Shown: positions 44,240 through 52,765, numbered from the stretch's first letter. The stretch is DNA of 64,000 nucleotides from an uncultured Gammaproteobacteria bacterium (GCA_902559355.1 CACEHM010000003.1:1-64000); one strand, 5' to 3'. The notes: generated by a model from the sequence alone, not told the origin. Translations and numbers: made by a program.

Positions 44240-45902
44240 CTTTTACCTCATTCGAGAAGTATTTTAACACAGATTTTACAGGATTAGATGCTGCTTGACC
44301 TAAGCCACATATAGAAGCATCTGACATTGTTTGGCTTAAGTCTTCAAGAAGACTTATATTCCATTTTTTTTCTTGCATAAGTTCAGAAGCTTTAGATGTA
44401 CCAGCTCTACATGGAGTACACTTACCACACGATTCATGTTTGAAAAAATCAATAGTTGTTTTTGCAGCATCCCTTGCTTTATCTTTATCAGATAGTATAA
44501 CGACCGCGGCTGATCCTATAAAACATCCATATTCCTCAAGTGTACCGAAATCTAAAGGGATATCATTCATGCTTGCTGGCAGGATACCGCCCGATGCTCC
44601 ACCAGGAAAATAACCATAGAACTCATGCCCATCTAACATGCCACCTGCATAATCATCTATTAATTTTTGAACTGTAATTCCAGCAGGAGCTAAATGTACG
44701 CCAGGTTTTTTTATTCTTCCACTAACAGAGAAAGATCTTAGTCCTTTTCTACCATTGACGCCTTGATTTGCGAACCAATCCGATCCTTTATCTAATATAT
44801 CTCTTATCCAAAAAAGAGTTTCCATATTATGCTCTAACGTAGGTCTTCCAAATAAACCAACTTGTGCAACAAAAGGAGGACGGAGTCGAGGCATACCCCT
44901 TTTACCCTCTATAGACTCGATCATTGCTGATTCTTCACCACATATATATGCACCAGCTCCTCGTCTCATCTCAATTTCTGGAATATCTGTGAAATGGTTT
45001 TTGATTTTATCTATCTCCGCTTCCATAATGTTTTTAACAGCAGGGTATTCATCTCTTAAGTAAATATATATTTTATCTATACCTACTACTCTGGATGCTA
45101 TTAACATGCCTTCAAAAAATCTATGAGGATCAGATTCAAGATAGAATCTATCTTTAAAAGTACCAGGTTCACCTTCATCAATATTAATAGCAAGAAGTCT
45201 TGGAGATTCTTGTTCTCTTAGTATTCTCCATTTTCTACCAGCCGGAAAACCTGCGCCACCTAGACCTTTAAGTTCTGATGCTTCAAGAATTTCCACAGCA
45301 CTTTCATGAGAAATTTTCTCATCAATAATTGATTCATAAATTTCGTACCCACCATCAGAAATATATTTATGTAGATCTATATAATCAGGAATCTCAGGAT
45401 GAAATGCTTTGGCATCAACATTTTTTTTGATTTCTTTAAAAGTTGCATTATCAATGGGATTAAACTTCACGACAGCTGCCGGCGCAGACTGACATCTGCC
45501 TATGCATGGAACTTTTTGGATTCTAACAGTGCCTTTGTAATAATCATCGAGAGTTTTTGCAAGCTCATTAGCTCCATTCATTTCGCATGTAACTGAGTCA
45601 CAAATTCGGACAGTAAGTGATGGCGGCTTATCTGAATCAGATTCTACAACATCAAAGTGATGATAAAAAGTTGCAACTTCATAAACTTCGGTTTGAGAAA
45701 TACCCATGAGACTGGCCAGAGCTGCCATGTAATTTTTAGTTATTGCACCTTGAGAATCCTGTATCTTATGAAGGTATTCAATAAGATGATCTCTTCTGTA
45801 TGAGGAGGTATCAAGGATAGTCTCAAGTTTACCCAAGACATCAAAATCAACTTTACGACCTCTCGGCCTCAGAGTAATTTTATTCTTAAGTGTTTTTTTC
45901 AT
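44223..45902 (-). CDS. Formate dehydrogenase, fused gamma-beta (NuoE-NuoF-like) subunit
   Basis: A 559-residue protein in which two normally separate subunits, FdsG and FdsB, are one chain. The first 165 residues are NuoE/FdsG-like, with a 2Fe-2S thioredoxin-like fold (CDSVTCEMNGA and CIGRCQSAP). The rest is NuoF/FdsB-like with GLGGAGFPAGRKW, GGGA/IDEGEPGTFKDR and the 4Fe-4S group CGKCTPCRAGT. It passes electrons from formate to NAD. It reads into fdsA. Confidence 0.93.
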   Translation of the reverse strand: MKKTLKNKITLRPRGRKVDFDVLGKLETILDTSSYRRDHLIEYLHKIQDSQGAITKNYMAALASLMGISQTEVYEVATFYHHFDVVESDSDKPPSLTVRICDSVTCEMNGANELAKTLDDYYKGTVRIQKVPCIGRCQSAPAAVVKFNPIDNATFKEIKKNVDAKAFHPEIPDYIDLHKYISDGGYEIYESIIDEKISHESAVEILEASELKGLGGAGFPAGRKWRILREQESPRLLAINIDEGEPGTFKDRFYLESDPHRFFEGMLIASRVVGIDKIYIYLRDEYPAVKNIMEAEIDKIKNHFTDIPEIEMRRGAGAYICGEESAMIESIEGKRGMPRLRPPFVAQVGLFGRPTLEHNMETLFWIRDILDKGSDWFANQGVNGRKGLRSFSVSGRIKKPGVHLAPAGITVQKLIDDYAGGMLDGHEFYGYFPGGASGGILPASMNDIPLDFGTLEEYGCFIGSAAVVILSDKDKARDAAKTTIDFFKHESCGKCTPCRAGTSKASELMQEKKWNISLLEDLSQTMSDASICGLGQAASNPVKSVLKYFSNEVKDVGKT

Positions 45903-45998
45903 GGTATTTATTTCCTTCCCTGGTAACTATACACAATTATATGTTCTTTATATAATGATTCAAGCTGACATAAATTAATATAATAAGGAGAGAGTAAT

Positions 45999-46370
45999 AT
46001 GAGCCAGGAAAAAGTATATTCAGAAGATGAGATTAATTCCTACTTATCAGATAAATTACCCCATTGGTTTTATGAAAATGGGTGGATAAGAAGGAAATAT
46101 AAAACTAGTGGGTGGAAAGGAACACTTATGGTAGTTAACACTGTAGGTCATTTAGCAGAAGCTGCATGGCATCATCCTGACATTGCTGCGTCTTATGGTT
46201 TTGCAATAGTAAAACTTCAAAACCACGCTGCAAAGGGCATCACCGATAAAGACTTCTTACTTGCTGAGAAAATCGAATCAGTTGTTCAATGGCAGCCGTC
46301 GAAAGAAGATAATACTCTTGAAGGTACACCAGAGGATCCCAGATTTAAGTATGTCAAATATGATGAGTAA
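45999..46370 (+). CDS. Pterin-4a-carbinolamine dehydratase-family protein
   Basis: A 123-residue protein of the PCD/DCoH family: LPHWFYENGWIRRKYKTSGWKGT, AWHHPDIAASYGFAIVKLQNHAAKGITDKD with the conserved HHP and H..GIT histidines. Known to act in pterin recycling; in methylotrophs such homologues sit near tetrahydromethanopterin genes and may serve pterin chemistry there. It follows a strong AAGGAGAG ribosome site and is divergent from the formate dehydrogenase genes. The exact substrate is unknown. Confidence 0.88.
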   Translation: MSQEKVYSEDEINSYLSDKLPHWFYENGWIRRKYKTSGWKGTLMVVNTVGHLAEAAWHHPDIAASYGFAIVKLQNHAAKGITDKDFLLAEKIESVVQWQPSKEDNTLEGTPEDPRFKYVKYDE

Positions 46371-46373
46371 GTA

Positions 46374-46958
46374 TTAGAGAAATTTTTTTACAATTCTTGT
46401 TATTTCTGTACTTGGTATTCCATTAGGTATAATTTTTTTTACCTGAAGTTTTTTATCAAGTACATAAATATTAGAACTGTGTTCAACTATATAACCTTTA
46501 TTTTTTGGATCTACAAATTCATATTTAGTTTTAAAAAATTTTGTTAAGGCGTCAATATTTTCTTTATTAGAAGTTAATGCAGCAATCCTATTATCAAAAA
46601 AATCTACATATTCACGGACTTTTTTATAATCATCTCGATCATAATCGACACTTATAAACATCGGTAATACTTGGCTAGATTTATCGCCCAAACCTCTCAT
46701 CACCCGTGCCATGTCTAATACTGTTGTAGGGCAAACATCTGGACAATGTGTATAACCAAAAAAAACTAAAAGAACTTTATTTTGATGACCATTAAATTTT
46801 GTAATTTTATTATTCTTATCGTAGAAACTTACTCTCTCAAAAACATTTGACATATCAGGGAATGCTTTTGAGATATCTGAATATGAATTAGTAGGACTAA
46901 GTATTACCAAGGTTAAAAGTATCAGTAAAGTGATTTTCAATGTGTGAATTATTCGCAT
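46374..46958 (-). CDS. SCO1/SenC-family copper protein
   Basis: A 194-residue thioredoxin-fold protein with a signal peptide/anchor (ITLLILLTLVILSPTNSYS) and the copper site GYTHCPDVCPTTV (C72, C76, CxxxC) plus a His in VEHSSNIYVLD. SCO proteins deliver copper or act as redox proteins, classically for cytochrome oxidase. This one lies beside the monooxygenase block and is a second SCO homologue beside the one at 54317. Confidence 0.88.
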   Translation of the reverse strand: MRIIHTLKITLLILLTLVILSPTNSYSDISKAFPDMSNVFERVSFYDKNNKITKFNGHQNKVLLVFFGYTHCPDVCPTTVLDMARVMRGLGDKSSQVLPMFISVDYDRDDYKKVREYVDFFDNRIAALTSNKENIDALTKFFKTKYEFVDPKNKGYIVEHSSNIYVLDKKLQVKKIIPNGIPSTEITRIVKKFL

Positions 46959-47080
46959 GACCTAATATACAATAACAAAAAATAATTTGTAATTAATTAC
47001 CATTTTTTATAGGGTAATTTCAAGACTTAAATATTAGAATAATCTTATATTCTTATCTACTCATTGTATGCATTATTGTT

Positions 47081-47109
47081 TTGACACTCAAGCAAACTGA
47101 TATTAATAT
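47081..47109 (+). promoter_or_regulatory. Strong sigma-70-type promoter
   Basis: TTGACA at 47081-47086, 17 nt, then TAATAT at 47104-47109, a near-consensus -35/-10 pair, 97 nt ahead of the monooxygenase start. It is the only convincing promoter for the plus-strand block that follows. The leader between has GGAAAA/TTTTTCC pairing ability. Confidence 0.65.
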
Positions 47110-47150
47110 TTACGCAATGGGAAAATTTTTCCTAGGGAACTCAGCTGAAG

Positions 47151-47163
47151 TGGCATGATGCCA
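47151..47163. promoter_or_regulatory. Operator-like palindrome in leader
   Basis: TGGCATGATGCCA has 6-bp inverted arms around a central G. It lies between the promoter and the start codon, where a regulator could bind or an mRNA hairpin form. Only the symmetry is seen; no protein is assigned. Confidence 0.4.
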
Positions 47164-47205
47164 AGGGAAGTTGAGAAAACAAATTCGATTAATCTGGAGG
47201 TAAAG

Positions 47206-48438
47206 ATGATCGGACAAATACTTTTAAACACACGTTACCTACTTGCACCAATACTAATTATAGTAGCGGGTGCTGGTGTCTTACTAGGCGGTATTATGGC
47301 TTGGTTAGGCGTTGTATTACTTTTTGTAGGTCTACTAGTAGACATCGCTACAAAATTTGAAACAACAGGCGTTGGGTATGATGAAAACGGTGAAAGTCTT
47401 GGATGGCCTACATTCCAAAACTTAACAATGTATTTCATGTTACCTATATTCGTACTATTCCAATTAGTAATGGCATGGAGACTTTATACATTCATGGCAC
47501 TAGGTGGAGCAGAAGGCGCGGTAGTAATGGAATTAATTCCAGGCATTTTAGTAATGCACGAAGGAATTACAGCTGTTAACTTAATCGGTGCTACATTATC
47601 ATCAGGTATCTTTATAGGTATCGGTATTATTTACGGACATGAACTATCACATACTAAAGGTTTTGGTTTTGTAATTTCACGTTTGATGATGGCATTATCA
47701 GGTTCAGCACATTTCTGCTATGCACACGTTTACAACCATCACTTAGAACTTGCTAGTGAAGATGATCCTGCAACTGCACCTCGCGGTCGTACAATTTATG
47801 GTCATTACCCACTATCATATCTAGGACAATCTAAATTCTTATACAACATGGAAAAAGAAAGACTTTCAAGAATGGGAGTTTCATTCATTTCATGGCAAAA
47901 CCGTTGGATTCGTGGTTATCTAATGGCGGTACCTACAGTAGCACTATTCTTTATGGCTGGTGGCTGGATAGGTATGGCTGTATTAGCTACAGTCTGGGGA
48001 ATTTCAAACTTCGAATTAGAAGCATTGAACTACCTAGAGCACTACGGTTTAATACGTGTAAAAGATCAACCTATTGATTATCGCCATAACTGGGATAACT
48101 CAACATGTTTCACAGCATGGTTCTTCATCGAAATCGGTCGTCAAGCTGACCACCATGATCGTGGAGAAACACATTTCTGGGAACTTGAAAACGTAGGTTG
48201 CCCTAATACAGGTTGGGGATACTTTGTAGTATTCTTCATCGCACTTGTACCGCCAATATGGCACTGGTATATGCGTAAAAGATTAGCTGCATGGGATACT
48301 CATTTTGCTACAGACGAAGAAAAAGCGATTGCTGCAAGAATCAACAAAGAAGTTGGTTACGAAGGCACACCTTTCTCAGGCGATGTATTACAAGATGCTG
48401 GTAACGTTGACCTTGGCTTAAGATCAGCTAAGAAGTAA
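47206..48438 (+). CDS. AlkB/XylM-type membrane di-iron monooxygenase
   Basis: A 410-residue membrane protein (several hydrophobic helices) with His boxes of the AlkB/XylM family: HELSH (145-149), HVYNHH (174-179), NYLEHYGL with His279, and GRQADHH (311-317). AlkB enzymes have His where this has Gln313. Family members hydroxylate alkanes, methyl-aromatics or similar substrates with O2 and electrons from an iron-sulfur protein. Start: ATG at 47206 after GGAGG at 47196-47200. The substrate here may be a methyl-sulfide or hydrocarbon. Codons favour CGT, hinting at high expression. Confidence 0.88.
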   Translation: MIGQILLNTRYLLAPILIIVAGAGVLLGGIMAWLGVVLLFVGLLVDIATKFETTGVGYDENGESLGWPTFQNLTMYFMLPIFVLFQLVMAWRLYTFMALGGAEGAVVMELIPGILVMHEGITAVNLIGATLSSGIFIGIGIIYGHELSHTKGFGFVISRLMMALSGSAHFCYAHVYNHHLELASEDDPATAPRGRTIYGHYPLSYLGQSKFLYNMEKERLSRMGVSFISWQNRWIRGYLMAVPTVALFFMAGGWIGMAVLATVWGISNFELEALNYLEHYGLIRVKDQPIDYRHNWDNSTCFTAWFFIEIGRQADHHDRGETHFWELENVGCPNTGWGYFVVFFIALVPPIWHWYMRKRLAAWDTHFATDEEKAIAARINKEVGYEGTPFSGDVLQDAGNVDLGLRSAKK

Positions 48439-48464
48439 CTTACACCTAAGCAGTAAGTAAATTT

Positions 48465-48496
48465 GAAGGTGCCTGGATTTCGATCTAGACACCTTC
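48465..48496 (+). terminator. Stable hairpin with TTCG loop
   Basis: GAAGGTG faces CACCTTC at the base with further pairs CT/AG and GAT/ATC up to a TTCG tetraloop, ending at 48496, and ATCTTATT follows. A partial terminator or mRNA-protecting hairpin between the monooxygenase and the ferredoxin genes, which could give more monooxygenase than ferredoxin. Confidence 0.55.
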
Positions 48497-48569
48497 ATCT
48501 TATTAAAGGGAAAGGGTATTTTAAGACATATGTCTTATCAATCAACAAAATATTAACTCGGAGAATAAT

Positions 48570-48749
48570 ATGAAAGTAACTTATAATGCAGACGTTTGCA
48601 CACACGCCGGAGAATGCGTAAAAGGTGCACCAAATGTATTTAAAGTAGTAGATGGTCAATTTGTAATTGACACAGCTGCCGATAGTGAAGAAAATATAAG
48701 AGCTACTGTTGGTAATTGTCCGTCAGGCGCACTTGTAATCGAAGAGTAA
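48570..48749 (+). CDS. Small three-cysteine ferredoxin
   Basis: A 59-residue protein: CTHAGECVKGAPNVF near the N terminus and NCPSGALVIEE at the end. Three Cys (10, 16, 52) place it with small divergent mono-cluster ferredoxins of the 3Fe-4S/4Fe-4S type. CGGAGA precedes the ATG. Between the monooxygenase and a GST-like gene, it is a likely electron carrier for the monooxygenase. The family assignment is by sequence pattern only. Confidence 0.85.
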   Translation: MKVTYNADVCTHAGECVKGAPNVFKVVDGQFVIDTAADSEENIRATVGNCPSGALVIEE

Positions 48750-48784
48750 AAATTTAACTAACAATTCATAATTAGGGGGTAATT

Positions 48785-49435
48785 ATGCCAATTGGAGATC
48801 ATTTGAGAGACGTGATGGACTTATATGGTAGTCCTAAATGTCCTCACACAAATGCAGTGCTTATAGCTGCAGGTGAAAAAGGAGTTGATATCAACTCTCA
48901 CGTAGAAGATGACTGGGGTCCTAGTTCATCAATCAGAAGCATGAGTCCACTAGGTATTGGACCGGTCCTTAAAGATCGTTCTGCAGTAAATATTGGTGTT
49001 GTATCATGTATGTCTTATCTTGATGATAAAGGCTTTGGACCATCACTAGTACATAGAAATGGTGTAACCAGAGCAAGAATGTTCCAGGAAATCACTATTG
49101 CTCAACAAACTGATTGCTCCGATGATGCTGCATTAGCTGCTGCATTAGATCAATTAGAAGCTACACTAAATTCACCACTTGGAAACATGAAAGGTGACTA
49201 TTGTGTAGGTCAGTACACATTAGCTGATTGTGCTTGGGCAGGCGTATGTCAAGTTGCAACAAACATGGGCAAAGGCACTGCTGTAAGCTCACGTTCTGCT
49301 GTCAATACTTGGTTCGCTGCTGTTCAGTCACATCCATCAACAAGTAAAGAAGCTATCAACCCATTTAGCTGTCTATCTACAAAAGCTGATCATGATGCAA
49401 ATAGTATGCGTGACGTAAGAATTAATACTGCTTAA
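48785..49435 (+). CDS. Glutathione S-transferase-like protein
   Basis: A 216-residue protein with a thioredoxin-like N-terminal part (LYGSPKCPHTNAVLIAA, a CPH active-site-like group) and a helical C-terminal part with GDYCVGQYTLADCAWAGVC. It matches GST architecture. It begins after GGGGGT and follows the ferredoxin by 35 nt. It could handle a reactive product (for example a formaldehyde or epoxide adduct) or sulfur compound. Its role is inferred from context. Confidence 0.75.
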   Translation: MPIGDHLRDVMDLYGSPKCPHTNAVLIAAGEKGVDINSHVEDDWGPSSSIRSMSPLGIGPVLKDRSAVNIGVVSCMSYLDDKGFGPSLVHRNGVTRARMFQEITIAQQTDCSDDAALAAALDQLEATLNSPLGNMKGDYCVGQYTLADCAWAGVCQVATNMGKGTAVSSRSAVNTWFAAVQSHPSTSKEAINPFSCLSTKADHDANSMRDVRINTA

Positions 49436-49460
49436 TTACAAAAGTATTAATCTAAGAATG

Positions 49461-49495
49461 GAAACCCCAGTTATTAATTGGGGTTTCTTTTTTTT
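49461..49495 (+). terminator. Rho-independent terminator
   Basis: GAAACCCCA (49461-49469) pairs with TGGGGTTTC (49479-49487), followed by a run of T to 49495. It closes the monooxygenase-ferredoxin-GST transcript. The downstream reductase gene then needs read-through or another promoter. Confidence 0.92.
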
Positions 49496-49559
49496 GTCAA
49501 AGTGATAATGTATTACCGAATATAACGAAACGCTTATACAACACTTTTTATATAGTTTT

Positions 49560-50660
49560 ATGAATATTTATAAATACCTATGGTTTTTTGGAACTAAACC
49601 ACAAGATAGCGAAGCAAGACTATTACCATCTGGTAAAAACTTAGAAGTCTCTCGCGATGAAACACTTTTAAATGCAGCTCTAGAGCAGGGTCTAGATTGG
49701 CCTCACAATTGTAAATTTGGATCTTGCGGTGAATGCAAGTGTCGATTAGTCAAAGGTAAAATTAAACCCATGGTTGATTTTAGTGAAGCACTTACAAAAC
49801 AGGAATTAGCAGACGATTACATTCTTGCATGCCAATCACGGCTAACAATGGATTGTGATATTGAAGTAGAGTTGGGCGATCTCATTAGAGTCCCTGCTAG
49901 AACGTGTAATGCAAAAGTAAAAGCTACTGAAATGCTAACATCAGATATTATGTCTTTAACAATCGGAACTGATAGTGATATCCCTGAAGGTAAAGACAGA
50001 CCAGGATTAGCAGGCATGTGGGCTGAACTATCTATACCAGGACTTGAACGTCCCAGATCATACTCATTTGCTAGCGCACCTCAAAATGAAAATAAAAATG
50101 AATTTACTTTTTTCATTAGGAAAGTACCTGGCGGTAAGTTTACCGAATGGCTCTTCAGTGACGACAGAGATCCTGATGAATGTGTCACTATAAATGGCCC
50201 ATTCGGCACATTTTATTTAAGAGAAAAAGAAACTCCAATCGTGTGCATTGCAGGCGGTAGTGGATTAGCACCAATAAAAGCAATTTTAGAAGGTGGTGTT
50301 AATGATCAAATCAAAAGAGATGTTATTTTTCTATTTGGAGCGCGCACGCAAGCAGACTTATATTCATTAAAAGAGATAGAAGATATTAAAAATAATTGGA
50401 ATAAGGACTCATCTTTTCAATTTATACCTGTTCTTAACATGGAACCAGAAGATAGTGATTGGAAAGGCGCAAGAGGAATGGTTACGGATTACTTTGAGCA
50501 AGAAGTTATTCCAAAACAAAATTTAGATATAAACGGGTGGCAGGCATATTTATGTGGACCTCCTCCGATGGTAGATGCTGCTGGTGTATGTCTCACTAAA
50601 AATGGTATTTCTGAAGATGAAATCTTCTATGATAAGTTTACAGATTCTAGTAATTTATAA
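49560..50660 (+). CDS. 2Fe-2S/FAD/NAD(P)H oxidoreductase
   Basis: A 366-residue monooxygenase reductase. The N-terminal plant-type 2Fe-2S domain has CKFGSCGEC and a later Cys (residues 51, 56, 59, 91). Next comes the FAD part with RPRSYSFASAP and then the NAD(P)H part with GGSGLAPIKAI and CGPPPMVDAA. It is like XylA/TmoF. With the AlkB-like gene it forms a XylM/XylA-like pair, so electrons could flow from NADH to the di-iron site directly or via the small ferredoxin. Confidence 0.92.
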   Translation: MNIYKYLWFFGTKPQDSEARLLPSGKNLEVSRDETLLNAALEQGLDWPHNCKFGSCGECKCRLVKGKIKPMVDFSEALTKQELADDYILACQSRLTMDCDIEVELGDLIRVPARTCNAKVKATEMLTSDIMSLTIGTDSDIPEGKDRPGLAGMWAELSIPGLERPRSYSFASAPQNENKNEFTFFIRKVPGGKFTEWLFSDDRDPDECVTINGPFGTFYLREKETPIVCIAGGSGLAPIKAILEGGVNDQIKRDVIFLFGARTQADLYSLKEIEDIKNNWNKDSSFQFIPVLNMEPEDSDWKGARGMVTDYFEQEVIPKQNLDINGWQAYLCGPPPMVDAAGVCLTKNGISEDEIFYDKFTDSSNL

Positions 50661-50790
50661 AAATTTGAAACACCCCTTATTTATCAATAAATTCTTTACA
50701 AATCATAATATTTAGATTATTTTATTTCTACGGTATGTGCATAATTTATATCACAATATCGTTAAATGCTAATATAAGAGGAGAGTAAAT

Positions 50791-51063
50791 ATGGGATTTC
50801 TATTCGGTAAGACAGCTCAAGGCACTTATGTCGTTGTAGCTTTCTGGATAGCGTGTTACTACTTCTTCAGCAGCATGTTCCCAATGTGGCACTTTGCACC
50901 AGGTTCAAACCCTGGACTTGCTGGGTGGCCTGTAGCATTACTTATTGGTACACTGTTAATCGTAGCTAATATGATAAGTGTTTATCTTTTCATAAAAGTT
51001 GCAGGTAACAGACCATGGGAATGGTTTGAAGATGGAGTCTACGGACCAGGAGACGAAGGGTAA
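50791..51063 (+). CDS. Small two-helix membrane protein
   Basis: A 90-residue protein with two hydrophobic helices (TYVVVAFWIACYYFF and ALLIGTLLIVANMISVYLFI) linked by a Trp/Pro-rich loop, ending in a charged tail (ENRPWEWFEDGVYGPGD). GAGGAGAG precedes the start. No family recognised; no large transporter lies beside it. Its place in the block suggests a structural helper of the monooxygenase or a small channel. Confidence 0.6.
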   Translation: MGFLFGKTAQGTYVVVAFWIACYYFFSSMFPMWHFAPGSNPGLAGWPVALLIGTLLIVANMISVYLFIKVAGNRPWEWFEDGVYGPGDEG

Positions 51064-51203
51064 AAGAGTTGCAACGGAAGTTGTAATACTTTAGGAGTCT
51101 TTAATACACGGATTTTACGGGGGAAAACTTAATTGATTTCAGTACTGGACGTATGTCCCCAGCCATAAGACGTTATATATATATATAAATGAGGAAAAGT
51201 TAT

Positions 51204-52691
51204 ATGAAAACTTTCAAAAAAGATTGGAAGCTAGGAGCTGCCGTCGGGACAGCGCTGTCTCTAGGCTCTGCTGGCGCAATCGCAGGACCACACGGGTTCG
51301 ATCTTCATAACGTGTTACACGGTGCATCAGCGTCTTTTGCTGGTACATCTATTGCACATACTGAAGATCCAGTATCCGCAGTGTTTGGTAACCCTGCAAC
51401 GCTTGCACAATATTTCGGTGGTACTAACTTTATGTTCGGTGCTACTTTCTATATGCCACGTGCAACTATGGTTCATGATGGTTCAGCGGGTTTCGCTGTA
51501 TCTGGCCATACATCACTTGATACATTAGTGGAAGTCGGAGGTTCTTCAAGTACTGAAGCGGTCTCTGCTTTTGCTTTTGATTCTACATCTAAAGCTGATG
51601 TTTATGCTGTACCTACTGTAGCTGTAACACAAGATCTAAGTGGTCTTGGTATACCAGTTGTATTGGGTGTCGGTGTATCAGCAACATCTGGTATTGGTGT
51701 TGATTATAGACATACATCAAATTCTCTAGGTGCCGGTGCAGAACTTATTAACTTAGGTGTAAACGCTGGAATAGGTATGAAAATGTCTGACACTTTAGAC
51801 GTTGGTGTAGCTATGACAATTACTTACGCTATGCTTGAAGCTGGTCTAACAGGATCTGGTAACCAAGTCCATGATATTGGTTTCAGGGCTGCTGTTGGTG
51901 CCCGTAAGAGTATGGGTCCTATGACTATAGGTGCCTACTTTCAAAGTGAACAAGAGCATAAGTACAACAATCTACACGTAACAAGTAATGATGGTACTGG
52001 TCTAGATAACCTAACAGGCGCTAGTGGCTATACTGTCAAATGTAACAAAGATCGTGGCAATGTATGTCGTCAAGACGTAACTGTTCAACAACCTTATAAC
52101 ATAGGCTTGGGTATATCCATGGATATGGGTAATAACCTAATGGTTATGGCTGACGTGACTCATAAAAAATGGTCAGAAGCTCATTTCTTTAAAGAGTTCT
52201 ATGATGATCAAAACGTAGTTTCTTTTGGTGTCCAAAAAACAATGGGTAACCTGAAGTTACGTGCTGGTTATGGTTATGCTGATGATCCACTACTATCACA
52301 AGTAGAACAAGGTCAAGAAATACAGACCATTGGTGGTGTCAACGTAATGGGTGAGTCATATACATCACCTATGTATGGACTATTTATGTCTTATTTCCAA
52401 GCAATGGAAACACCAGTTATCTATAAGCACAGAGTTGCTGTAGGTCTTGGTGTTGAAAGCTTCTTGGGAGTTCCATTCTTAAGTCTTGATTCTCATGTTG
52501 CTTTGCAACTAGAAGAAGATAAATGCTTTGGGTCTGGACAAACAGGACTAGCAACGTCGAAATCATTCGGAGCAGCTGTTGGTACATCACTAACTGGTAC
52601 TGCGGATGTTTCAGGTTGTACAGCCTCGGATCATACAAAAGCAACAGTTTCATCATTCCACTTAGGTGGCGCATTAACTTGGAGCTTCTAA
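51204..52691 (+). CDS. FadL/TodX-family outer membrane channel
   Basis: A 495-residue outer-membrane beta barrel. A signal peptide (about the first 27 residues, to AIAGPHG) and the mature FDLHNVLHGASASFAGTSIAHTEDPVSAVFGNPA start match OmpP1/FadL/TodX proteins, which let hydrophobic substrates cross. Many Gly/Ser/Thr strands end in a typical terminal Phe (LTWSF). Start chosen at 51204 because GAGGA at 51191-51195 precedes it. The 140-nt gap before it has a weak hairpin at about 51150. It may import the monooxygenase substrate. Confidence 0.83.
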   Translation: MKTFKKDWKLGAAVGTALSLGSAGAIAGPHGFDLHNVLHGASASFAGTSIAHTEDPVSAVFGNPATLAQYFGGTNFMFGATFYMPRATMVHDGSAGFAVSGHTSLDTLVEVGGSSSTEAVSAFAFDSTSKADVYAVPTVAVTQDLSGLGIPVVLGVGVSATSGIGVDYRHTSNSLGAGAELINLGVNAGIGMKMSDTLDVGVAMTITYAMLEAGLTGSGNQVHDIGFRAAVGARKSMGPMTIGAYFQSEQEHKYNNLHVTSNDGTGLDNLTGASGYTVKCNKDRGNVCRQDVTVQQPYNIGLGISMDMGNNLMVMADVTHKKWSEAHFFKEFYDDQNVVSFGVQKTMGNLKLRAGYGYADDPLLSQVEQGQEIQTIGGVNVMGESYTSPMYGLFMSYFQAMETPVIYKHRVAVGLGVESFLGVPFLSLDSHVALQLEEDKCFGSGQTGLATSKSFGAAVGTSLTGTADVSGCTASDHTKATVSSFHLGGALTWSF

Positions 52692-52739
52692 GTTAAATGA
52701 TGGATATGTATTGCAATGAATGTGATACACAAAAGAATT

Positions 52740-52765
52740 GGAGGGGAGATTTATTTCTTCCCTCC
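52740..52765 (+). terminator. GC-rich hairpin before mtoX
   Basis: GGAGGGGAGA pairs with TCTTCCCTCC (one G-T pair) across a TTTATT loop. No T-run follows, so it may weaken rather than stop transcription, or protect the upstream mRNA. It sits between the FadL-like gene and the methanethiol oxidase, whose own ribosome site AAAGGAG follows. Confidence 0.55.

Noticed and set aside
47155-47205. Earlier ATG pair as start of the monooxygenase
   Set aside because: These ATGs lie in the palindrome without a ribosome site; GGAGG before 47206 decides the start.
47206-48438. Fatty acid desaturase
   Set aside because: NYLEHYGL and the HELSH spacing are AlkB/XylM signatures; XylA-like reductase in the same block agrees.
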